A stretch of DNA of 64,000 bases from Rhodococcus sp. RD6.2 (lineage in GTDB: Bacteria > Actinomycetota > Actinomycetes > Mycobacteriales > Mycobacteriaceae). Under the pieces are notes generated by a model. It saw only the letters and a program-made list of their open reading frames with translations. It searched no databases and was not told the origin of the DNA. A program made the position numbers and the translations under genes. Location of the stretch: positions 798,324 to 862,323 of the forward strand of contig NZ_CVQP01000001.1 in NCBI RefSeq assembly GCF_001040705.1. Reading direction: 5' to 3'. This document shows positions 37,655-46,507 of this stretch, piece after piece. Numbering within the stretch: the stretch's first letter is position 1; each line of letters opens with the position of its first letter.

Positions 37655-39400
37655 ATGGGTAAGCGTGCGACGGATTACGACGTGCTGATCGTCGGTTCCG
37701 GATTCGGGGGCAGCGTCACCGCGTTGCGCCTGGTCGAGAAGGGCTATCGGGTCGGAATCCTCGAGGCCGGACGCCGCTACGCCGACTCCGACTTCGCGAA
37801 GACCAGCTGGGACCTCAAGCGATTCCTGTGGGCGCCCGCTCTCGGCTGCTACGGCATTCAGCGGGTGCACCTGCTGCGTGACGTGATGATCCTCGCCGGT
37901 GCGGGCGTCGGCGGTGGGTCGCTGAACTACGCCAACACCCTCTACAAGCCGCCGTCGTCGTTCTTCCAGGACCCGCAGTGGCAGGGCATCACCGACTGGG
38001 ACGCCGAGCTCAGCCCGTTCTACGACCAGGCCCGCAAGATGCTCGGTGTCGTGCAGAACCCGCACATGACGCCCGCCGACGACGTGATCAAGTCCGTGGC
38101 CGACGACATGGGTGTCGGCGACACTTTCATCCAGACGCCGGTGGGGGTGTTCTTCGGTGAGCCGGGGGAGACGGTCGCCGATCCGTACTTCGGGGGTGCG
38201 GGTCCCGCGCGGACCGGATGTATCGAATGCGGTGAGTGCATGACCGGCTGCCGCCACGGTGCCAAGAACACCCTCGTCAAGAACTACCTAGGGCTCGCCG
38301 AGCGGGCGGGTGCGACGGTGATCCCGATGACGACGGTGACCGGACTGACCGAGGCGTCCGACGGGACCTGGAACGTGCAGACCCGCCGCACCGGCGCCAA
38401 GCTGCGCAAGGGGCATCGGACCTTCACCGCGGACAACGTGGTGCTCGCCGCGGGCACGTGGGGCACCCAGCATCTGCTGCACGCGATGAAGGACAGCGGC
38501 GCACTGTCGAGGCTGTCGCCGACGCTCGGCGAGCTGACGCGTACCAACTCCGAGGCGCTGCTCGGCGCGGCCAAGCTGACGGTCGACCCCGGCATGGACC
38601 TGACCCGCGGCGTCGCGATCACCTCCTCGTTCCATCCCGCCTCCGACACCCACATCGAGCCGGTCCGCTACGGCAAGGGCTCGAACGCGATGGGTCTGCT
38701 GCAGACCCTGATGACGGACGGCGGCGGCAGTACTCCGCGGTTCGTGAAGTTGCTCAAGACGATTGCCGCCAACCCGGGGCAGATGCTGCGCATGCTGAGC
38801 GTCAAGAACTGGAGCGAGCGGACCATTATCGCGCTCGTCATGCAGAACCTCGACAACTCGATCACCACGTACACGAAGCGTGGCCTGTTCGGGCGCCGCA
38901 AGGTGACGAGCAAGCAGGGTCACGGTGAGCCGAACCCGACGTGGATCCCGGTCGGCAACGAGGCGACGCGGCGGATCGCGGAGAAGATCGGGGGCGTCGC
39001 GGGCGGCACGTGGGGCGAGGTGTTCAACATTCCGCTCACCGCGCACTTCCTCGGCGGCTGCGCGATCGGCGCGGACGCCTCGCAGGGCGTCATCGATCCC
39101 TATCACCGGGTGTACGGCTACCCGACGCTGAGTGTCGTCGACGGTGCCGCCGTGTCGGCGAACCTCGGCGTGAACCCGTCGCTCACCATCAGTGCACAGG
39201 CCGAGCGCGCGGCGTCGCTGTGGCCGAACAAGGGCGAGCAGGACGAGCGTCCGGCGCAGGGGGAGGGCTACCGGCGTCTCGCGCCGGTGGCGCCGAACGC
39301 CCCGGTGGTCCCGGCCGGTGCTCCCGCTGCGCTGGTGCTGCCGATCGTGGAGATCCGCTCCGGGAAGCCCGCGTCGCCGAACAGCAGTGACGTGGCCTGA
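37655..39400 (+). CDS. choD: GMC oxidoreductase ChoD
   Basis: A 581-residue FAD-dependent GMC enzyme, orthologue by position and sequence of M. tuberculosis ChoD (Rv3409c), annotated as cholesterol oxidase although its main substrate is disputed. N-terminal GSGFGGSVTALRL binds FAD; GAGVGGGSLNYANTLY follows. A Cys cluster CIECGECMTGCRHGAKNT (about residue 190) is typical of this subgroup. C-terminal HFLGGCAIG carries the active-site His and NLGVNPSLTISAQAERA the Asn. No signal peptide, unlike the enzyme at 3974. GGAGG is seven bases before the ATG. A 50-residue Pro/Ala tail ends the protein. Confidence 0.92.
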   Translation: MGKRATDYDVLIVGSGFGGSVTALRLVEKGYRVGILEAGRRYADSDFAKTSWDLKRFLWAPALGCYGIQRVHLLRDVMILAGAGVGGGSLNYANTLYKPPSSFFQDPQWQGITDWDAELSPFYDQARKMLGVVQNPHMTPADDVIKSVADDMGVGDTFIQTPVGVFFGEPGETVADPYFGGAGPARTGCIECGECMTGCRHGAKNTLVKNYLGLAERAGATVIPMTTVTGLTEASDGTWNVQTRRTGAKLRKGHRTFTADNVVLAAGTWGTQHLLHAMKDSGALSRLSPTLGELTRTNSEALLGAAKLTVDPGMDLTRGVAITSSFHPASDTHIEPVRYGKGSNAMGLLQTLMTDGGGSTPRFVKLLKTIAANPGQMLRMLSVKNWSERTIIALVMQNLDNSITTYTKRGLFGRRKVTSKQGHGEPNPTWIPVGNEATRRIAEKIGGVAGGTWGEVFNIPLTAHFLGGCAIGADASQGVIDPYHRVYGYPTLSVVDGAAVSANLGVNPSLTISAQAERAASLWPNKGEQDERPAQGEGYRRLAPVAPNAPVVPAGAPAALVLPIVEIRSGKPASPNSSDVA

Positions 39401-39417
39401 CCCTGCCTCGGAGGAGT

Positions 39418-39444
39418 GGCCCCCGACTGGTGAGGTCGGGGGCC
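39418..39444 (+). terminator. Rho-independent terminator after choD
   Basis: Ten-bp stem GGCCCCCGAC/GTCGGGGGCC around a seven-base loop, followed by a T-rich tail (TTCTTCGTCTCTTTG). Confidence 0.9.
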
Positions 39445-39465
39445 TTCTTCGTCTCTTTGACCAGA

Positions 39466-39510
39466 AATCAAGCAATCATGCTTGATTGTTTCGGCGTCCG
39501 GCCCTACAGT
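39466..39510 (+). promoter_or_regulatory. Operator overlapping promoter of the acyl-CoA ligase gene
   Basis: A perfect inverted repeat AATCAAGCA-N4-TGCTTGATT (39466-39487) overlaps a -35-like TTGATT (39482-39487); 17 bases on is TACAGT (39505-39510). Start of transcription would be near 39517. Such A+T-rich palindromes upstream of fatty-acid genes are typical targets of TetR repressors that bind acyl-CoA. The regulator is not adjacent. Confidence 0.65.
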
Positions 39511-39581
39511 CGCGAGTGACCGACATCACTCGGTGATGGCTTAGTGACCGAAACAACCCATCGATGCGGAGGCTGGCACCC

Positions 39582-41186
39582 ATGAAGCCCGATATGTCCG
39601 GACTGTCCGAGCTCGAGATCAATCTCGCGAGCCGCGTGTCGGTCGGCGACGCGCTGACCCGTTCCGCACGGATGTTCGGGGCGCGAGCTGCGGTCCTCGA
39701 CCGTGGCACCACCGTCACCTACCGGGACCTCGACACGGCCGCCGAGTCCGTCGGCCGGGCTCTGCTCGACGCCGGCCTGGAGCGGCAGCAGCCGGTCGCG
39801 ATGCTGATGGGCAACTCGTGGCAGTTCCTGGCCACCTACTTCGGCTGCGCGAAGGCCGGACTCGTCGCGATGCCCGTCAACCTCGTCCTCGCGCCGGAGG
39901 ACATCGTCTGGATCCTCCGTGATTCCGGCACCACCACGATCGTCACCGACGTCGCCTTCGTGCCGCTGATCGAGAGGATCCTCCCGGCTCTCGACGCGGT
40001 GACGACCGTCGTCGTCTCCGGTGAGGGTGCGCCCGCCGAGATCGCCGGGCGGCCGGTCCTGTCGTGGACGGAGATCGCCTCCCGCGCCGTGGACGGGCCG
40101 CTCGAAGTCCTCGTCGACGACCGCGACACCGCGCAGTGTCTCTACACCTCGGGCACGACCTCGCGACCCAAGGGCGTCCTGACCAGTCATACCTCTCTGA
40201 TGATCGGCGGACTGACCAATGCGCTGATGCAGGGCGCCGGGTGGGGCAGCGAGCCCGCGGTGCTGCTCAACGTGCTGCCGCTCTTCCACACCACAGGACT
40301 GAACACGCTGGTCATGCCGACGCTGTTCATCGGTGGCACCGTCGTGCTGCCGGGACCGTTCGATCCGGGTGCGGTTCTGGACGCGATGGAGACGCACCGG
40401 GTGACCACGGTGATGATGCTGCCGATCATGTACGCGGCCGCACTTGCCGCGCAGGGGCAGCAGGCCCGCGACCTGTCGTCGGTGCGCCTGGCCATCTACG
40501 CGATGGCCCCGATGCCCGCGACCCTGCTCGACCAGGTCGATGCGGCCTTCCCGAATGCGGCAGTGATCCTGGGGTCGGGTCAGACCGAGGTCGTGCCCGC
40601 GACCGTGCTGCAGTGGCCCGAGCACCGCGACACCAAGCCCGACTCCTGGGGGCCCGCGACGCCGACCGTCCAGGTCGGGATCATGGCTGACGGCGAATTG
40701 ACGCCCGTCGGGGAGACCGGCGAGATCGTCTACCGCGGCCCCCACGTGTGCAGCGGCTACTGGAACAACGCGGACGCCAACACGGCCGCGTTCGCGCACG
40801 GCTGGTTCCACAGCGGCGACGTCGGTCACCTCGACTCCGAGCAGGTCGTGTGGTTCACCGACCGTCTCAAGGACATCATCAAGTCGGGCGGCGAGAACGT
40901 CTCGTCGGTCGAGGTCGAACGAATCGTCGCCGGTGCTCCCGGCGTCGTCGAGTGCTCGGTGGTCGGGCTGCCGGACGAGCGGTGGGGCGAGGCCGTGACC
41001 GCGGTGGTCGTCGGATCGGATCCGGCCGTCACCGACGAGCAGTTGGAGGCGACGGTGATCGCTCACGCGAAGGCACACCTCGCCGGGTTCAAGGTGCCCA
41101 AGCGGGTCCTGGTGGTCGACGAGTTGCCGAAGACCGCGACCGGCAAGGCCCGCAAACACGAGCTGCGGGCGAAGCTGCGGGCGTGA
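39582..41186 (+). CDS. Acyl-CoA synthetase (AMP-binding, FadD/4-coumarate ligase-like)
   Basis: Activates a carboxylic acid to its CoA thioester through an acyl-AMP. The 534-residue protein has the AMP-binding P-loop LYTSGTTSRPKGVLTSH, the A5-like region GSGQTEVVP, the hinge GWFHSGDVG and FTDRLKDIIKSGGENVSS, and the catalytic Lys in LPKTATGKARKHEL. GGAGG lies nine bases before ATG 39582. Monocistronic, controlled by the palindromic operator upstream. Whether the substrate is a fatty, aromatic or steroid-derived acid cannot be told. Confidence 0.92.
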   Translation: MKPDMSGLSELEINLASRVSVGDALTRSARMFGARAAVLDRGTTVTYRDLDTAAESVGRALLDAGLERQQPVAMLMGNSWQFLATYFGCAKAGLVAMPVNLVLAPEDIVWILRDSGTTTIVTDVAFVPLIERILPALDAVTTVVVSGEGAPAEIAGRPVLSWTEIASRAVDGPLEVLVDDRDTAQCLYTSGTTSRPKGVLTSHTSLMIGGLTNALMQGAGWGSEPAVLLNVLPLFHTTGLNTLVMPTLFIGGTVVLPGPFDPGAVLDAMETHRVTTVMMLPIMYAAALAAQGQQARDLSSVRLAIYAMAPMPATLLDQVDAAFPNAAVILGSGQTEVVPATVLQWPEHRDTKPDSWGPATPTVQVGIMADGELTPVGETGEIVYRGPHVCSGYWNNADANTAAFAHGWFHSGDVGHLDSEQVVWFTDRLKDIIKSGGENVSSVEVERIVAGAPGVVECSVVGLPDERWGEAVTAVVVGSDPAVTDEQLEATVIAHAKAHLAGFKVPKRVLVVDELPKTATGKARKHELRAKLRA

Positions 41187-41211
41187 GGACGGGGTGGGCG
41201 CGGCCACACAT

Positions 41212-41217
41212 TAGACT
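41212..41217 (+). promoter_or_regulatory. -10 element of leaderless guaA
   Basis: TAGACT ends six bases before the guaA GTG (41224), the spacing seen for leaderless transcripts. No ribosome binding site exists upstream, which supports this reading. Confidence 0.6.
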
Positions 41218-41223
41218 GGGCGG

Positions 41224-42810
41224 GTGGCAGACACCCAGCATTCCGGCCCCAGCCAGCAGAATCCGGTACTCGTCGTCGACTTCGGGGCGCAGTACGCGCA
41301 GCTGATCGCACGTCGGGTCCGTGAGGCCAGCGTCTACTCCGAGGTGGTGCCGCACACGGCGACCGTCGAGGAGATCGTGGCACGCAAGCCTGCGGCGGTG
41401 ATCCTGTCCGGCGGACCGTCCAGCGTGTACGCCGACGGCGCGCCGCAGCTCGACCCGCGCCTGTTCGACCACGACATCCCGGTGTTCGGCATCTGCTACG
41501 GCTTCCAGGCCATGGCCGGTGCCCTGGGTGGCACGGTCACCCACACCGGCACGCGTGAGTACGGGCGCACCCAGCTCAGTGTGGACGGCGGTGTCCTGCA
41601 CGAGGGCCTGCCGACCACCCAGCCGGTGTGGATGAGCCACGGCGACGCCGTCACCGACGCGCCGCACGGCTTCGAGGTCACGGCGACCAGCGCGGGCGCG
41701 CCGGTCGCCGCATTCGAGGATCGGGCGCGGCGACTGGCGGGCGTCCAGTACCACCCGGAGGTCCTGCACTCGCCGCACGGCCAGCAGGTCCTGACCCGCT
41801 TTCTGCGCGAGATCGCGGGCATTGCGCCGACGTGGACGGCGGCGAACATCGCCGAGGCCCTGATCGAGCAGGTCCGGGAGCAGGTCGGCGACGGCAAGGC
41901 GATCTGTGGCCTCTCCGGCGGCGTCGATTCCGCGGTCGCGGCCGCCCTCGTGCAGCGGGCCATCGGCGACCGGTTGACGTGTGTGTTCGTCGACCACGGC
42001 CTGCTGCGTGCGGGTGAGCGGGAGCAGGTGCAGCAGGACTTCGTCGCTTCGACGGGTGCCAAGCTGATCACCGTCGACGCGGTCGACACGTTCCTGTCGG
42101 AACTCGACGGCGTCTCCGACCCGGAGGCCAAGCGCAAGATCATCGGGCGCGAGTTCATCCGGTCGTTCGAGGGTGCCGTGACGGAGGTGCTCGGCGAGTC
42201 CGTCGCGCACGGCGAGGCCGTGGACTTCCTGGTCCAGGGCACGCTGTACCCCGACGTCGTGGAGTCCGGCGGCGGCGCGGGTACCGCGAACATCAAGAGC
42301 CACCACAACGTCGGTGGCCTGCCTGAGGACCTGCAGTTCAAGCTCGTGGAGCCGCTGCGTCTGCTGTTCAAGGACGAGGTTCGCGCGGTCGGCCGCGCGC
42401 TCGGCCTGCCCGAGGAGATCGTTGCCCGGCAGCCGTTCCCCGGTCCGGGTCTGGCGATCCGCATCGTGGGTGAGGTGACGCGGGAGCGGCTCGAACTGCT
42501 GCGCCAGGCCGACGCGATCGCGCGTGAGGAGCTCACCGCGGCCGGTCTCGACGGCCAGATCTGGCAGTGCCCGGTGGTGTTGCTCGCGGACGTGCGCAGT
42601 GTCGGTGTCCAGGGCGATGGACGCACCTACGGGCATCCGATCGTGCTGCGCCCGGTGTCCAGTGAGGACGCGATGACCGCGGACTGGACGCGTCTGCCGT
42701 ACGACGTTCTCGAACGGATCTCCACCCGGATCACCAACGAGGTGGCCGACGTCAACCGCGTCGTGCTCGACGTGACGAGCAAGCCGCCGGGAACCATCGA
42801 GTGGGAGTGA
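41224..42810 (+). CDS. guaA: GMP synthase (glutamine-hydrolysing)
   Basis: Converts XMP to GMP. The 528-residue protein combines a class I amidotransferase domain (FGICYGFQ with the nucleophile Cys; QYHPE with His and Glu) and an ATP-pyrophosphatase domain ([16 protein letters not shown]-loop, then FVDHGLLR), ending with the dimerisation domain and [12 protein letters not shown] 41224 appears leaderless. Completes the guaB2-guaB3-guaA set of guanine nucleotide synthesis found in this window. Confidence 0.98.
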   Translation: MADTQHSGPSQQNPVLVVDFGAQYAQLIARRVREASVYSEVVPHTATVEEIVARKPAAVILSGGPSSVYADGAPQLDPRLFDHDIPVFGICYGFQAMAGALGGTVTHTGTREYGRTQLSVDGGVLHEGLPTTQPVWMSHGDAVTDAPHGFEVTATSAGAPVAAFEDRARRLAGVQYHPEVLHSPHGQQVLTRFLREIAGIAPTWTAANIAEALIEQVREQVGDGKAICGLSGGVDSAVAAALVQRAIGDRLTCVFVDHGLLRAGEREQVQQDFVASTGAKLITVDAVDTFLSELDGVSDPEAKRKIIGREFIRSFEGAVTEVLGESVAHGEAVDFLVQGTLYPDVVESGGGAGTANIKSHHNVGGLPEDLQFKLVEPLRLLFKDEVRAVGRALGLPEEIVARQPFPGPGLAIRIVGEVTRERLELLRQADAIAREELTAAGLDGQIWQCPVVLLADVRSVGVQGDGRTYGHPIVLRPVSSEDAMTADWTRLPYDVLERISTRITNEVADVNRVVLDVTSKPPGTIEWE

Positions 42811-42824
42811 CCCACTGACGCCTG

Positions 42825-42859
42825 CGAGGGCCGTCGACGCACAGCGTCGGCGGCCCTCG
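42825..42859 (+). terminator. Terminator after guaA
   Basis: CGAGGGCCG pairs with CGGCCCTCG and, across one G-T pair, CGACGC pairs with GCGTCG around a three-base loop. It begins 15 bases after the stop. Confidence 0.8.
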
Positions 42860-42974
42860 TCGGTGGTGGGACGGATTCTCCCTGTCAATGGGCTGTGTAA
42901 CGCTGTGAGTTCTGCCCGCGGGCTCCAAGGTTCGCGGGGTTCACTTGTTCGATGCGAGTCGCGAGGAGAACGAC

Positions 42975-43457
42975 ATGACGGGGGAAGGCTCCGGTACGGC
43001 GTACCGGGTGCTCGAGCGCGGTGTCTGGGGAGCACACCGCACGGGGGTCGGTGATCGTGGCGCGGTGACCCTGCTCTGCGACGCGACCCGGGCGCTGGTG
43101 ACGCGAATGTGCCGTGCCGAGTTGGCCCCGGCGCTGGGCGTGCCTGCTGCGGATTCCGTTGCGGCGGGAGTTCTTCCGGTTGCGATCGCCGCGGTGCTCA
43201 GCGACCGGGCGCGATCTCCGCTGCGGGTGGTCTACACCGAGACGGTTCTCGGTGTGGAGGCCGTCCGGCCGTACGTGACGCCGCCGGGCCCGATGGACGG
43301 GTTGGCGCGACACGAGCGGGATGTGCTCGTGTTGCGAACGGCCGTGGGGCTCAGTGCCGCCCAGGCAGGTGAGGCGTTGGGGTGTTCGGTCGAGCAGGTG
43401 CACCGCGATCAGCACTCGGCCCTGCAGAAGCTCCGGAACGTCCGCGTCTGCGGGTAG
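42975..43457 (+). CDS. Degenerate SigD-like sigma-factor paralogue
   Basis: A 160-residue protein. The C-terminal 45 residues form a clear sigma region 4 HTH (LARHERDVLVLRTAVGLS, then AAQAGEALGCSVEQVHRDQH). The N-terminal half aligns by eye to SigD region 2: GDRGAVTLLCDATRALVTRMCRAEL parallels GDRVALARVLEFVRPMVVRYCRSRV. However, the -10-recognition helix DDVAQE of SigD is replaced by ADSVAAG. It therefore may not recognise a promoter normally. GAGGAG precedes the ATG. No anti-sigma gene follows. Alternatively an HTH regulator. Confidence 0.65.
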   Translation: MTGEGSGTAYRVLERGVWGAHRTGVGDRGAVTLLCDATRALVTRMCRAELAPALGVPAADSVAAGVLPVAIAAVLSDRARSPLRVVYTETVLGVEAVRPYVTPPGPMDGLARHERDVLVLRTAVGLSAAQAGEALGCSVEQVHRDQHSALQKLRNVRVCG

Positions 43458-43469
43458 CGCCCCTGGCCC

Positions 43470-43697
43470 TCATCGCCGCCGGCCGGGGGAGATGACGAGG
43501 ACCACACCGACCACGACGGCGACCGCGATGAACAGCCACTTGAGGTGACCTTCGCCGATGGCGCCGAGCCGGTCCGGTCCGATGAATGCCCACACGCTGA
43601 CGAGCAGCGCGGCCAGGCCGGCGAGCAGCAGGCCCGGTGACGGCCGTCGGCGCGTGCCGGCGGTCGCGGCGGTGTCGGTGTCGGTGTTGTCAGCCAC
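43470..43697 (-). CDS. Small two-helix membrane protein
   Basis: A 75-residue protein: a Thr/Arg-rich cytoplasmic start, then two membrane helices (LLLAGLAALLVSVWAFIG and WLFIAVAVVVGVVLVIS). GTG 43697 overlaps the PspC-gene stop by eight bases, so it is coupled to it. Family not recognised; role with the PspC protein inferred. Confidence 0.65.
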   Translation of the reverse strand: MADNTDTDTAATAGTRRRPSPGLLLAGLAALLVSVWAFIGPDRLGAIGEGHLKWLFIAVAVVVGVVLVISPGRRR

Positions 43698-45072
43698 GGT
43701 GAACCTCCAGATTTCCCATGCGGCCGTTCATGTTCAGGGTCAGTACCGGTCCGTCGGTGCCGTCGGCGCCGCCGCTCAACCCGTCCGGAAGGCAGTAAGT
43801 GTCTCCGACCGCGATCGAGCAGTGATTGACGACGTTCATGTTCTCCGGGACGAGCACGGTGAAGCTGCCCACTCCTGAGGTGACGTCGACGGTCTTGTCC
43901 TCGGACAGCGTGATCTGACGCAGGTCGAGCGTGAACTCGCCGAGCTGCCCGGTGTATTCGGGAGCGAGCTCGCTGGCGGCGGCGGGTGCCCAGGTGCGGG
44001 TGCCGACGTTCTCGGATTCCCAGTCGACGGGGCCGACGAGCGAGGCGAGGATGACGAAGCCGACGAGTGGTCCGGTGACGACGAGCAGTCCGTATCCGCG
44101 TCGCAGGAAGGCACCGATGACGAGTCCGACACCGACGACGGCGAGGCCGACGGCGCCGATCCGGCCGGGCGACAACCAGTCCCATCCGGTCGCCGCGGCG
44201 AGTGCCCATGCTGCGGCGGTGGCGAGGATCGCCAATCCCAGCACCACCGACGTCAGCCGAGACTTCGGTCGGGCGGGGGCGGGGACGAGTGGCTTCGGTG
44301 CGGGCGTGGGCTCGGGCAGATCCCAGGCGAACGGTGCCACTCCGAGCGGATCCCACGCCGGCGGCGTCGTGACGTCGGTCGGTGGGACACCGCCGGCCGC
44401 ACTCGAGTCGGAGGACGGGGTGACCGCGACGTCCGGATCCGTCGCGGCGTCGGTCGTCGGCGCGTCGGGGGACGGTGTGGCGGAGCCCGGGTCGTAGGTC
44501 TTCGGCAGCGTCGCGAAGACACCTGGCGGTGTGTGAGTGGCGCCGGGCCAGCCGGTGTGGTCGCCATACCACGCGCGTGGGTTGGCGTGCGGGAACCCGG
44601 GTGTCGGGATGCCCGCCCACGGCTCCGCGTCGGGGATGGTGGCCGGCGGATTCGGCCGGCGTTGGAACAGCAGCCACAGCCCGCCGAGCATCAGCGCCAT
44701 GCTGAACATCCCGGACCCGCCGAATCCGACGCCGATCGGACCGAAGGCGCTGACCGCGATAGCGAGTGCGACCACCAGGACGATGGTCTTCGTGCTCGAT
44801 GCCGAACTCCGCCCACGACCGAGCAGCGACTCGGCAGCGGACGCGTCGTCACCTGCACGCGGTAGCAGCAGCCATCCCGCCAGGTAGAGGACGATCCCCG
44901 CGCCGCCGAAGATCGTCGAGACCACGAACGCGACTCGGATGAGGACGGGGTCGACGTCGTAGCGGTGGCCGATGCCCGCCGCGACGCCTGCGATCGGGCC
45001 TCGGCGGGGAAGTCGCACGGGCCGGGTTCGCCACAACTGGTTCAGCTGTTCGGAGAAGGTCGCTGTGCTCAT
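43690..45072 (-). CDS. PspC-domain membrane protein with LiaF-like C-terminus
   Basis: A 460-residue membrane protein. The N-terminal PspC domain (RGPIAGVAAGIGHRYDVDPVLIRVAFVV, then a helix GIVLYLAGWLLLP) is followed by two helices, a long Pro/Thr-rich linker (about residues 140-255), more helices, and a C-terminal beta-rich domain ending LTLNMNGRMGNLEVHRG, like the LiaF/DUF2154 outer domain. It diverges from a histidine kinase that also has a PspC domain. By analogy with LiaF it may sense envelope stress and hold the kinase inactive. ATG 45072 or 45081 is the start. Confidence 0.85.
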   Translation of the reverse strand: MSTATFSEQLNQLWRTRPVRLPRRGPIAGVAAGIGHRYDVDPVLIRVAFVVSTIFGGAGIVLYLAGWLLLPRAGDDASAAESLLGRGRSSASSTKTIVLVVALAIAVSAFGPIGVGFGGSGMFSMALMLGGLWLLFQRRPNPPATIPDAEPWAGIPTPGFPHANPRAWYGDHTGWPGATHTPPGVFATLPKTYDPGSATPSPDAPTTDAATDPDVAVTPSSDSSAAGGVPPTDVTTPPAWDPLGVAPFAWDLPEPTPAPKPLVPAPARPKSRLTSVVLGLAILATAAAWALAAATGWDWLSPGRIGAVGLAVVGVGLVIGAFLRRGYGLLVVTGPLVGFVILASLVGPVDWESENVGTRTWAPAAASELAPEYTGQLGEFTLDLRQITLSEDKTVDVTSGVGSFTVLVPENMNVVNHCSIAVGDTYCLPDGLSGGADGTDGPVLTLNMNGRMGNLEVHRG

Positions 45073-45107
45073 GCCGTCCATCGTCGACCCCGTGGGGGTG
45101 CGTGCAC

Positions 45108-45170
45108 ATCAGGGACCGACCCTGATATTCGGTCGCGGAGGACGCTCTGTTGTCAGGGTTGCACCCTGAT
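45108..45170. promoter_or_regulatory. Two 19-bp operator boxes between PspC gene and histidine kinase
   Basis: ATCAGGG-N5-CCCTGAT (45108-45126) and GTCAGGG-N5-CCCTGAT (45152-45170) are nearly identical palindromes 44 bases apart (about four helical turns), one facing each divergent gene. They are the likely binding sites of the LuxR-type response regulator at 46504. Confidence 0.75.
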
Positions 45171-45205
45171 GCGCGCGGCGGCGACCGCGTGCCACCATCG
45201 AAGGT

Positions 45206-46507
45206 GTGCAGCCGATCCCACATGCCCAGACGCCGGTGACCGCTCCGGCATCGCCGGAGGGGCCGCCCAGGCTCGAACGACGCGTCGGTGGCCGGGTCAT
45301 CGGTGGTGTCGCCGGTGGGCTTGCCGATCACCTCGGGGTCGACGTGTTCAAGGTTCGGGTGGCGTTCGTGCTGCTCGGTGCGCTCGCGGGCGCAGGGATC
45401 ACGGCATACGGCCTGCTGTGGATCTTCACCCCGCCCGGCACCGACACGGAACGTCCCAGCCGCGCCGAGCGGCAGCGGGCACTCGGCCTCGCCGTCCTCG
45501 GTCTCGCGCTGGCCGCGGTACTGGGCGCGCTGGCGAGCGGTACCGCCGCCGAGGTGCTGGTCCCGGTCGTCGTGGTCGCGGTCGGTGCGGCATTGGTGTG
45601 GCGGGAGTACGACTCCGACGGTCCGCGCTCGGTGTTCGGGCTGCCGCAGAGGCCGACCGTTCTCACGTGGGCGCGGGTCCTCGGTGGCATCTCGCTGATC
45701 GTCCTCGGCCTCGGTGTGGTGATTCTGGCGCAGGTCGACCTGGCGTCGCTGCGGTCCTCGGTGCTGGCGGTGGTGGTGACCCTCGTCGGGATCGGGCTGC
45801 TGACCGTGCCGCTGTGGCTGCGGATGTGGCGCGATCTCGGACGCGAGCGGGCGGCGCGGATCCGTACCGAGGAGCGGGAAGAGATCGCCTCGCATTTGCA
45901 CGACTCGGTCCTCCAGACACTCGCGCTGATCCAGAAGCAGGCCGATTCGCCGCTGCAGGTGCAGCGCTTGGCCCGAAGCCAGGAGCGGGAGCTGCGCAAG
46001 TGGCTGTTCGGTGAGGGCGAGACCGCGCACGCGAGTCTCGCGGAGGCGTTGCGCACGATCGCGGGTGAGGTCGAGGACCAGTACGGGGTCGCGGTCGAGA
46101 CCGTCACCGTCGGCGATGTGCGACTCGACCTGCCCGAGGCCGATTCGGGGATCACCCCGGAGGCGGTCACGGCGGTCCTCGGTGCCACGCGCGAGGCGCT
46201 CGTCAATGCGGCGAAGCACTCCGGTGAATCGAACGTCGACGTCTTCGCGGAGGCGGAATCCACCGAGCTGAACGTCTTCGTCCGCGACCGCGGCGTCGGA
46301 TTCGACGTCGACGCCATCGCGGGGGACCGCCAGGGGCTGGCGAAGTCGATTCGCGCGCGGGTCGAGCGGCGCGGCGGAGAGGTGACCGTCGATTCCGCCG
46401 TCGGCCGGGGGACCGAGATCCGCATCCACATGCCGCTCGGTACCCAGGACACAGACGACCTAGAGTGGTCGGAGCAGTCGGCCCGACCCAAGGAGCAGCC
46501 TCGGTGA
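45206..46507 (+). CDS. Sensor histidine kinase with N-terminal PspC domain
   Basis: A 433-residue membrane kinase. PspC domain (residues about 22-76, RRVGGRVIGGVAGGLADHLGVD), further membrane helices (about 92-132 and 155-205), then a HisKA_3 dimerisation helix with HLHDSVLQTLALIQ (phospho-acceptor His 232) and an HATPase domain with REALVNAAKHSG (N-box), VRDRGVGFD and a short G2-like GRGTEIRI. NarL/DesK-type kinase. Its stop overlaps the response regulator start by four bases, forming a two-component operon. Likely senses envelope stress together with the divergent PspC/LiaF-like protein. Confidence 0.92.
   Translation: MQPIPHAQTPVTAPASPEGPPRLERRVGGRVIGGVAGGLADHLGVDVFKVRVAFVLLGALAGAGITAYGLLWIFTPPGTDTERPSRAERQRALGLAVLGLALAAVLGALASGTAAEVLVPVVVVAVGAALVWREYDSDGPRSVFGLPQRPTVLTWARVLGGISLIVLGLGVVILAQVDLASLRSSVLAVVVTLVGIGLLTVPLWLRMWRDLGRERAARIRTEEREEIASHLHDSVLQTLALIQKQADSPLQVQRLARSQERELRKWLFGEGETAHASLAEALRTIAGEVEDQYGVAVETVTVGDVRLDLPEADSGITPEAVTAVLGATREALVNAAKHSGESNVDVFAEAESTELNVFVRDRGVGFDVDAIAGDRQGLAKSIRARVERRGGEVTVDSAVGRGTEIRIHMPLGTQDTDDLEWSEQSARPKEQPR

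Noticed and set aside
42975-43457. Calling this a functional ECF sigma factor
   Set aside because: The -10 recognition segment of region 2 is not conserved, so only a sigma-like label is justified.
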